A DNA stretch of 7,633 nucleotides from Pseudomonadota bacterium (lineage in GTDB: Bacteria; Pseudomonadota; Alphaproteobacteria; SMXQ01): positions 1 through 7,633 of the forward strand of contig JADFPK010000005.1 in NCBI GenBank assembly GCA_022562375.1, written 5' to 3'. The position numbers and the translations under genes are program-made. Shown here piece by piece: positions 1 to 5,422 of this stretch. Position 1 is the first letter of the stretch. Each line of letters starts with the position of its first letter. Below the pieces are notes generated by a model, which saw nothing but the letters and a program-made list of their open reading frames with translations, ran no database searches and was not told the origin of the DNA.

Positions 1-925
1 TGGTGAGGATGTCCATCATCGTATTATAACCGGCTTGGGAAACCGAAACCGCCGCGCGTTTAAGCAATTCGGGGAAATCGCGGCGCGTGCGCTCGATCAC
101 CACGCCCGCCGGCGCCGCCGCCTCGAGCGCCCGAAAATCGCCGTCGTCGAAGTTCGGTCCGGTGATCAACCGCCAAGTCAGCGACGAAAGCCTGGACAAC
201 CCGCGGGCCTCGAGCGCCGTCTCCAACAAATCCTTGGCGAAGGCGCCGCCGCCCGCCGATACGACGACCTCGCGATTTCCTTCCCCCGCCTCTTCCCTGG
301 CCACTTCCCTAGACGCCCCGGTTTCGGCGCCGGTGACGTAGCCGGTGTATCGAAGCTTCCCGCCGAGCCGCCCGGCCGGCGGGAAGCTGGCCTCGAACGG
401 GATCAGCGCCTCATCGCCGTGAACCATGACGAAATCGAAATAGGCCTCGGCGTCGTCGGCCATTTCCCGGTAGCGCGCGGGCGTGCGTTTGGCGGGCAGG
501 ATGTCGCGCACCGAGGACACCAGCCAGGGCCGTGGACGCATCGACCGCGCCGCTTCCAGGAGGGCGACGATGTCGTCGCGGATCTGGCTGCGTCCGAAGG
601 GAAACATCTCGACGATCACCATGTCGGGCCGCCGCGTGAGGACATGCTCGCGCAGTCGGGCTTGCCGGCGCCGGCGAAGCTCGGGCGTGGCCGGTGCGCC
701 ACTTTCATCGACCAGCCGGCTATAGCTGTCGTCGGGGCTGAAAACGGGCGGCAGCTGGAAGAGGCCGGCGGCGCCGATATCGAGATCGGGCACCGGCGGG
801 CCGCCGGAGAGGATGTCGACCTCGATGCCGTCCCGCGCCAGGGTGCGGGCGAGGACGGCGGTCCGCTTCAAGTGCCCGATGCCGCGCAGATGCTGCACGA
901 AGAACAGGACGCGGTGCGCGCTCAT
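1..925 (-). CDS. GT-B fold glycosyltransferase (MurG-like / COG4671-like), C-terminus cut by window edge
   Basis: Partial gene: 308 codons are visible from the ATG at 925 and the 3' end lies before base 1. The protein begins MSAHRVLFFVQHLRGIGHLK. The glycine-rich GIGHLKR loop (residues 15-21) follows the first beta strand, as in MurG-type and other GT-B enzymes. A second glycine loop, SAGGGA (223-228), opens the donor-binding half, and SQAGYNT (296-302) matches the conserved 'GG-x-N-T' region of the nucleotide-sugar site. The role is therefore transfer of a sugar from a nucleotide donor; acceptor and sugar are unknown. It resembles the 3973-5214 product in motif order (GLGHLRR, TPGGGG, GGYNT). 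The start codon overlaps the stop of the histidine phosphatase gene as ATGA (922-925), and there is no convincing Shine-Dalgarno, so translation is probably coupled. No signal peptide or membrane segment is visible. Family call is firm; specific function is open. Confidence 0.88.
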   Translation of the reverse strand, partial: MSAHRVLFFVQHLRGIGHLKRTAVLARTLARDGIEVDILSGGPPVPDLDIGAAGLFQLPPVFSPDDSYSRLVDESGAPATPELRRRRQARLREHVLTRRPDMVIVEMFPFGRSQIRDDIVALLEAARSMRPRPWLVSSVRDILPAKRTPARYREMADDAEAYFDFVMVHGDEALIPFEASFPPAGRLGGKLRYTGYVTGAETGASREVAREEAGEGNREVVVSAGGGAFAKDLLETALEARGLSRLSSLTWRLITGPNFDDGDFRALEAAAPAGVVIERTRRDFPELLKRAAVSVSQAGYNTMMDILT

Positions 926-1530
926 GGCGGCGCCATGGCGATGTTCAGCCGCTCCGCCGTCAACCGGCCCTCGCCGTCGACGGCGAACAGATGCACCGAC
1001 GACCAATCGATTTCGACCGGCCATTTGTCCACCATGTCCCAGCCGGTGGCCAAGGCCAGGGCGGCGCGAACGACGCCTTTATGGGTCACCGCGACGGTCG
1101 GTTCCCCCGCCTCGGCGATGTCGGCGAGCCAGAGTTCGATGCGCGCCATCACCTGTCTCGGACTCTCGCCGCCGGGCGCGCGGAAATCGACCCCCCGGGC
1201 CTCCTTCGCGGCGAGTTCGGCGGCGAAATTCTTGCGCAGGTCGGCGAGCGTCAGCCCTTCCCACTGGTCCCAGTCCATTTCCCTGATGCGCGGCTCGATG
1301 GCCACCGAGTCGGCGCCGAGCAACGCCGCCGTTTGCCGCGCCCGCGCAAGCGGGCTCGAGATCCAGACGAAATCCCTGAACTCCGCCGGCACTTTCCAAC
1401 TTCGGACCTCGGCCCGGCCGATCTCGCTCAGCGGAATGTCGGTCGAGCCCTGGATGCGCCCATCGGTGTTCCATTCGGTGGTGCCGTGGCGGATCAGGGC
1501 GAGCGGCGTGCTATGGCCTTTGGCGCTCAT
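922..1530 (-). CDS. Histidine phosphatase family protein (phosphoglycerate mutase-like)
   Basis: A complete 202-residue protein of normal length for a small histidine phosphatase. The LIRHG motif places the phospho-accepting His at residue 15, followed by TEWN and the QG..D.PLSEIG block typical of PhoE/CobC-like members. SSPLARARQTA (58-68) carries the phosphate-binding Arg, Glu84 in the REMDWDQWEG stretch is the likely proton donor, and the second catalytic His is residue 150 in VTHKG. All key residues are present, so it should be active. Family members remove phosphate from small metabolites, sugar phosphates or cofactor precursors; sequence alone does not choose among them. Its place between two glycosyltransferase genes, with ATGA overlaps at both ends (1527-1530 and 922-925), suggests a phosphorylated sugar or glycolipid intermediate as substrate, which is inference. 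A weak AAAGG lies about ten bases before the ATG. Confidence 0.93.
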   Translation of the reverse strand: MSAKGHSTPLALIRHGTTEWNTDGRIQGSTDIPLSEIGRAEVRSWKVPAEFRDFVWISSPLARARQTAALLGADSVAIEPRIREMDWDQWEGLTLADLRKNFAAELAAKEARGVDFRAPGGESPRQVMARIELWLADIAEAGEPTVAVTHKGVVRAALALATGWDMVDKWPVEIDWSSVHLFAVDGEGRLTAERLNIAMAPP

Positions 1531-2684
1531 GTCCCTGGCCTTTCACAGGCGATGGCGAGCGCCGCGTTCAAGGTTTCGGCGGCGCCGGCGATGTCGTGGG
1601 TCTCGCCGGCGTTGAAAAGCGCGTTCTTCGCCATCGTCGCGCGCCGGGCGGGATCATCCAATAGACCGCCTAGCGCCGCGGCGAAGGCCGGGGCGTCGCG
1701 TTGGGGCGTCAGATGGCCGGTTTCGCCGTCGCCAACGATGTCGCGGACGCCATGACTGTTTCCGGCAACCACCGGCAGACCGGCGGCCTGGGCCTCGAGT
1801 ATGGCCATGCCGAAGGCTTCGTTCACCGCCGGCCAGACGAAGATATCCGAGGCGCCGTAAAGCGGCGCGAGCTCCTTAGCCGTGAGCCGCCCGGTAAACC
1901 GCACCCGCTCCGCGCCCGCCCAGGCGAACGACCGCTCTACCCGTTGTCTGGCGGGCCCGTCGCCAACCGCGATGAGCTGCCACCGACGATCGCCCAGCCC
2001 GGCCAAGGCCTCGGCCAGCACCTCATAGGACGCCAGCTTGTCGCCATCGCGCATCATGGCGACGCCAAGCAGCCAGGGCGTCTCCCTGTCGAGGCCGTAC
2101 CGCGCCGCCAGGCGGCCGCGCCGCCCGCCGTTGGCGGCGCCGGCGGATCGGCGAAAGGCCTCGACGTCGAGGAACGGCTTGAGCGCTATCAACCGATCGG
2201 GATCCGCCAGCAAGGGCAGGACGCCCGGCGCATCCGCCGAGTTGAGGCCGATGACGGCGTCGGCGTGCTTCACCGCCTTGACGGTGCAATGGTAGCCGTC
2301 CGACCAGGGGCCCTTCGCCTGGGCCTCGGACACCGAGGCCTCGGCGAGGAGGTAGGGAATGGAAAGCGCCTCGGAAACCACGGGCCCGACCCAATCGGGC
2401 GCCTTGTGATAGGCGTGATAGGTGAACCAGGCCTCGGGCCGCGCCGCCGCCTCGGTGGCGCGGTAGCGCCGGATCAGCCGCCGGGCCAGGGCTTCGCCCA
2501 AGGCCTGAATACGCCGGATCCGCGCGCCATCGCCGCCACCCTCCCAACTCCTGAAACGGCAGGCGAGATCGACCTCGTGTCCCCCCCGCGCGAGCGCCGC
2601 CATCAATAGCCGCGCCAGCCTCCTGTCGCCGGAGGGGACCGGGTGGCTCGGCGGCTTCAGGGGCGCGTAGAAGGCGAGGCGCAT
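1527..2684 (-). CDS. Glycosyltransferase family 4 protein
   Basis: A 385-residue GT-B glycosyltransferase, normal family length. The start is placed at the ATG at 2684 (MRLAFYAPLKPPSHPVPSGD) because this gives the usual first beta strand and a Ser-Gly-Asp loop. The frame is open further upstream, but that part is an arginine-rich shadow inside the preceding gene. The N-terminal half would bind the acceptor; a C-terminal glycosyltransferase group 1 domain starts near residue 203. Arg212 and Lys216 (MMRDGDK) are the expected diphosphate-contacting pair, and the EX7E motif is Glu289 to Glu297 in NEAFGMAILEAQ. It should be a retaining enzyme using a nucleotide sugar in the cytoplasm or at the inner membrane face. 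The gene overlaps the upstream glycosyltransferase by 28 bases and the phosphatase by 4. No clear Shine-Dalgarno precedes the start, which suggests coupling. Donor and acceptor unknown. Confidence 0.93.
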   Translation of the reverse strand: MRLAFYAPLKPPSHPVPSGDRRLARLLMAALARGGHEVDLACRFRSWEGGGDGARIRRIQALGEALARRLIRRYRATEAAARPEAWFTYHAYHKAPDWVGPVVSEALSIPYLLAEASVSEAQAKGPWSDGYHCTVKAVKHADAVIGLNSADAPGVLPLLADPDRLIALKPFLDVEAFRRSAGAANGGRRGRLAARYGLDRETPWLLGVAMMRDGDKLASYEVLAEALAGLGDRRWQLIAVGDGPARQRVERSFAWAGAERVRFTGRLTAKELAPLYGASDIFVWPAVNEAFGMAILEAQAAGLPVVAGNSHGVRDIVGDGETGHLTPQRDAPAFAAALGGLLDDPARRATMAKNALFNAGETHDIAGAAETLNAALAIACERPGT

Positions 2685-3955
2685 GGCGGGTTCGCTTGGC
2701 GGCGTGGCGGCGGAACGCAATCGGCGAATTTGGCGGCCAGCCTTTCGATACCGGCATCGAAGGAGAACCGCTCGCGCACCCGGGCCATGCCGGCGGCGCC
2801 GAGCCGGGCGCGGTGACGGGGATCGGCGATCAAAATCGTCAGCGCCCCGGCAAGCGCCTCGGCATCGTCGGCGGTGACGAGCAGACCGGTTAGCCCGTCC
2901 TCGATCAGTTCGGGGATCGCCGAGAGCCGCGTGGCGATACAGGCGAGGCCCTGGCTTTGGGCCTCGAGCAGGACGTTCGGCAGGCCGTCGCGGTCGCCGT
3001 TCCTGGCGATACGGCTGGCGAGGACGAACAGATCGGCGGCCCGGTATCGGGCGAGGACCGCCTGCTGGGTCTGGGGCCCAAGCCAGTCGATACGCGAGGC
3101 GATGTTCAAACGCCGGGCCTGGCGCTTGAGCGACGGCAGCAGTGCGCCGCCGCCGATATGGAGGAGGCGCCAATGCAATGAGGGCGCGAGCCGCGCCAGC
3201 GCCGCGATGAGGATATCCAGGCCCTTCTTTTCCACCGCCCGGCCGACGCAAAGCAGCACCACCGGATGGTCTTTATCGCCGCCATCGCGCCCCCCGCCGT
3301 CGGCTTCCGGCGGCGGCGGGAAACGGCTGAAATCAAGCCCGTGATAGAGATGTTCGACGCGGTCGCCGTCGGCGGCGTGGCGCGCCAGATGATCGCGGTT
3401 GTAGGCGGTACATGTCACCAGCCAGGCGCAATCCTCGATCTTTTCGCGTTTTTCCCACTCGGGCGTCGTCCAGATATCCACGGCATGGGCCGAGCAGCTC
3501 CAGGGAAGGCCGAGAATCCGCGCCGCATATCGGGCGGTCGAGGCGGGGGTGTGAAGGAAATGGGCGTAGATGTGGGCGGTATCGGCGGGCAATTCGTGGC
3601 CGAGCACCAGGGCCTGGCCGAAGCGCCGGAACCGGTTGCGGGTGAAATCGCGCCTGAGATCGCCGAGCCAGGTCTTCAGCGCCGCCGGGTAACGCGGGTG
3701 CCGACGCATCGCCCACCACGCTTTCAGCACGCGTGAGGGCTCGCGGTGGAGATATTCCGGCAGGTAGAGGACGGGGGCCGAAATTTCATCGTGGATGGGG
3801 TGGGTGTCCGGCTCCGTCGGGTGACGCAGGGAGACGATCAGGATGTCGAACCCCCGCCTCTCCAGGGCGAGAATCTCCTGGGCGATAAAGGTTTCGGACA
3901 ATCGGGGATAACCCTTGACGACGAAAGCGATCTTGCCCGGCACACCCGTCTCCAC
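2657..3955 (-). CDS. Glycosyltransferase family 4 protein, WcaL-like (exopolysaccharide type), GTG start
   Basis: A 432-residue retaining GT-B glycosyltransferase. The N-terminus, GKIAFVVKGYPRLSETFIAQ (7-26), is the 'YP..SETFI..EI' opening found in colanic acid and other exopolysaccharide glycosyltransferases of the WcaL type. HFLHTPAST and SCSAHAVDIW (residues about 132-162) belong to the acceptor half. The C-terminal group 1 domain starts near residue 231, with CVGRAVEKKG (236-245) giving Arg239 and Lys243/244 for the donor phosphates. The position of the first Glu of the EX7E motif is Asp323, while Glu331 is kept (DGLPNVLLE). The last 20 or so residues are Pro/Arg-rich and run through the 28-base overlap with the next gene, so they are probably an unstructured tail. 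The start codon is GTG at 3955, chosen because GAGGTG lies five bases upstream. It follows the previous gene by 17 bases. Sugar specificity cannot be told. Confidence 0.93.
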   Translation of the reverse strand: METGVPGKIAFVVKGYPRLSETFIAQEILALERRGFDILIVSLRHPTEPDTHPIHDEISAPVLYLPEYLHREPSRVLKAWWAMRRHPRYPAALKTWLGDLRRDFTRNRFRRFGQALVLGHELPADTAHIYAHFLHTPASTARYAARILGLPWSCSAHAVDIWTTPEWEKREKIEDCAWLVTCTAYNRDHLARHAADGDRVEHLYHGLDFSRFPPPPEADGGGRDGGDKDHPVVLLCVGRAVEKKGLDILIAALARLAPSLHWRLLHIGGGALLPSLKRQARRLNIASRIDWLGPQTQQAVLARYRAADLFVLASRIARNGDRDGLPNVLLEAQSQGLACIATRLSAIPELIEDGLTGLLVTADDAEALAGALTILIADPRHRARLGAAGMARVRERFSFDAGIERLAAKFADCVPPPRRQANPPCASPSTRP

Positions 3956-3960
3956 ACCGT

Positions 3961-3966
3961 CACCTC
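3961..3966 (-). promoter_or_regulatory. Shine-Dalgarno that fixes a GTG start
   Basis: On the minus strand, GAGGTG lies five bases before the GTG at 3955-3953. It is the only good ribosome-binding site near the start of the WcaL-like glycosyltransferase gene. It falls in the 17-base gap after the TAA of the preceding gene, so this cistron can recruit ribosomes itself, unlike the three downstream genes, which have weak sites and overlap their neighbours. Confidence 0.7.
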
Positions 3967-3972
3967 GGAGAA

Positions 3973-5214
3973 TTACCGCGCCGCCGCCTGTCGTATCACG
4001 CTCGGCGGTTCCAAGTGATCGTCGACCAGCCGGTTGACGTTGGCAAGACCGTCGAGCAAGCCCGGCACGACCACTTGCGAAGGCGGCTTTTGCGACGGCA
4101 GGTCGCCGAGCGCCGCGGCCATGACCGCGGGATCGTAATTGCCGTCGTCTTCCAGGACCCGCACCAGGCCCATCTCCTGCGCCCGGCTGGCGCGGATGAA
4201 TTGCTCGCGCCGGGGCACCATGCGCGGCACGATCAGGGCCGGTTTGTCGAAGGACAGGATCTCGCAGAAGGTGTTGTAGCCGCCCATGGCGACGATCCCC
4301 GCCGATTGCGCCATCAGGAACTCGAGATGGGAATCGAAGGTGATGGCCTCGACCTTGTCGAGTCCGCCGATGCGCTTGAGGAACGCGGCGCGGCGTCGCG
4401 GCGCCATGAACGGGCCGAAGACGACCAGCGACGGGTAGGGGATGCGGGGATCGGCCTCATAGGCCTTCAGCACCCAGTCGACCAGGGCCTCGCCGTCGCC
4501 GCCGCCGCCCGGCGTCACCAGCAGGAACGGTCCCTCGACCAGTCCGTCGGCGGGAGAGGCGACCCGCTGGCGCGGCAGCTCGCGGCGCAAATATCCGGTG
4601 AAGACGGCCTTATCGCGGACCGTGGCCGGTAAATCCAAGCCGTCAAGAGGGTCCCACAGATGGCGCAGACCGTAGACCCAGATCTGGTCATACAAATCCT
4701 CCAACGCCGGCAACACGTTCTTGCGTTTCCACTCGGGCGCCAACAGGTCGGGCTCGTCCATGACGTCGCGCAAACCGAGCACCAGGGACGTCCCCCCGTC
4801 CTTCAAAATCCTAAGCGTATCCGCGACTTCGCCCTCGAGGCCGAGAGGCTCCTTGTCGACGATGAAAATGTCCGGCGCGAACGCCTGGGCGGTGTGACAG
4901 ATGATAGAAGCCCTGAGTTCAAGGGTCTGCTCGATGCTGATATGCAGGCTCAGCGAGGTGTACTCGCCGTTGCGCAGCTTGATCACGCCCGGCACCCGCA
5001 CGAAGTCGACCCGCGCGCGGAAGTCGAAACTGCCGATGATGGGGGAACCGGACAGGATCAGCACCGACAGCTTCTTGTGGCGCGCGACCAGGGAGTGGGC
5101 AATGGCCAGGCAGCGGCGCAGATGCCCGAGACCGAACGAATCGTGGCTGTAAATCAGCACCCGCCTGTCGGCGCGGCCACCGGTCACTTCCGTGATCGGG
5201 TCGACGTTTTGCAT
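3973..5214 (-). CDS. GT-B fold glycosyltransferase (COG4671-like predicted glycosyl transferase), first gene of the leftward operon
   Basis: A complete 413-residue protein. After a short polar N-terminus, VLIYSHDSFGLGHLRRCLAI (19-38) forms the first beta strand and the GLGHLRR loop common to MurG-like GT-B enzymes. GLRDVMDEP (147-155) lies in the N-terminal domain. LLVTPGGGGDG (231-241) opens the donor-binding domain, and MGGYNTFCEIL (310-320) followed by PALIVPR is the conserved nucleotide-sugar region. The family is thought to transfer sugars from nucleotide donors; substrates are largely uncharacterised. The protein at 1-925 shares this motif order, so the operon both begins and apparently ends (within view) with the same enzyme type. 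The ATG at 5214 is preceded at about ten bases by AGGGAGA, a good ribosome-binding site. No signal peptide or membrane helix is seen, so it is probably cytoplasmic or peripheral to the membrane. Confidence 0.92.
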   Translation of the reverse strand: MQNVDPITEVTGGRADRRVLIYSHDSFGLGHLRRCLAIAHSLVARHKKLSVLILSGSPIIGSFDFRARVDFVRVPGVIKLRNGEYTSLSLHISIEQTLELRASIICHTAQAFAPDIFIVDKEPLGLEGEVADTLRILKDGGTSLVLGLRDVMDEPDLLAPEWKRKNVLPALEDLYDQIWVYGLRHLWDPLDGLDLPATVRDKAVFTGYLRRELPRQRVASPADGLVEGPFLLVTPGGGGDGEALVDWVLKAYEADPRIPYPSLVVFGPFMAPRRRAAFLKRIGGLDKVEAITFDSHLEFLMAQSAGIVAMGGYNTFCEILSFDKPALIVPRMVPRREQFIRASRAQEMGLVRVLEDDGNYDPAVMAAALGDLPSQKPPSQVVVPGLLDGLANVNRLVDDHLEPPSVIRQAAAR

Positions 5215-5224
5215 CGGTAACGCG

Positions 5225-5231
5225 TCTCCCT
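5225..5231 (-). promoter_or_regulatory. Ribosome-binding site of the first operon gene
   Basis: Minus-strand AGGGAGA lies about ten bases upstream of the ATG at 5214. It is the strongest Shine-Dalgarno in the window and supports 5214 as the true start of the leftward operon's first gene. The spacing is slightly long but usual. Confidence 0.65.
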
Positions 5232-5242
5232 GAAATCCACTG

Positions 5243-5350
5243 CTTATCCCGCAGGCGAAGGCAGACTATGGCACAGACTCGAAACCGGCCAAAACGTTCT
5301 TTTCGCGTCGGGGGGATGCGACATTTACGGCCACGATTTGGTGGGATAAG
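5243..5350. repeat. Outward-facing 8-base inverted repeat GGGATAAG in the divergent promoter region
   Basis: CTTATCCC at 5243-5250 and GGGATAAG at 5343-5350 are perfect inverted copies with 92 bases between them. Read toward each gene, both give GGGATAAG, 28 bases before the minus-strand ATG and 72 bases before the plus-strand ATG. GATAAG has partial similarity to a -10 element, so the pair could be mirrored promoter elements or a regulator site. An 8-base match in a region of this size can arise by chance, so the role is tentative. Confidence 0.35.
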
Positions 5351-5422
5351 GTGTTTCGCGATCCTGGGCCGCCGCCGCCACGGAACGAGTGCGCGCCCGG
5401 CGCCGAAACAGCCGCCGAGTTC

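Larger units (their letters stand above)
5215..5422. promoter_or_regulatory. Divergent intergenic region between the glycosyltransferase operon and the ABC protein gene
   Basis: This 208-base stretch is the only substantial non-coding sequence in the window. It separates two genes transcribed away from each other, so promoters for both must lie here unless one reads in from farther away. It is locally less GC-rich around 5275-5350 than the flanking genes, as expected for promoter DNA. Two copies of GGGATAAG point outward, one toward each gene (listed separately). No confident -35/-10 pair with standard spacing was found on either strand, and no riboswitch, tRNA or terminator-like hairpin with a T-run was seen. 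Assignment as regulatory rests on position. Confidence 0.6.

Noticed and set aside
35..1615. Long plus-strand open frame of 526 codons, and a second at 991-1755
   Set aside because: They lie antisense to the phosphatase and glycosyltransferase genes, have arginine/proline-rich low-information translations and no recognisable motif. Long antisense frames are expected in GC-rich coding DNA.
2685..3251. Upstream extension of the 1527-2684 glycosyltransferase frame
   Set aside because: The translation is arginine-rich and falls wholly inside the WcaL-like gene in another frame. The domain's first beta strand begins exactly at the ATG at 2684.
4660..5220. Plus-strand open frame of 186 codons
   Set aside because: It is antisense to the start of the 3973-5214 glycosyltransferase, whose motifs and ribosome-binding site are clear.
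5240..5254. Possible small hairpin CTGC-loop-GCAG
   Set aside because: A four-base stem with a seven-base loop and no T-run is too weak to call a terminator or operator.
5351..5422. In-frame GTG at 5351 as an alternative start for the ABC protein
   Set aside because: It would add 24 residues rich in Arg, Pro and Gly with no family character and has no Shine-Dalgarno. The ATG at 5423 directly precedes the membrane domain.
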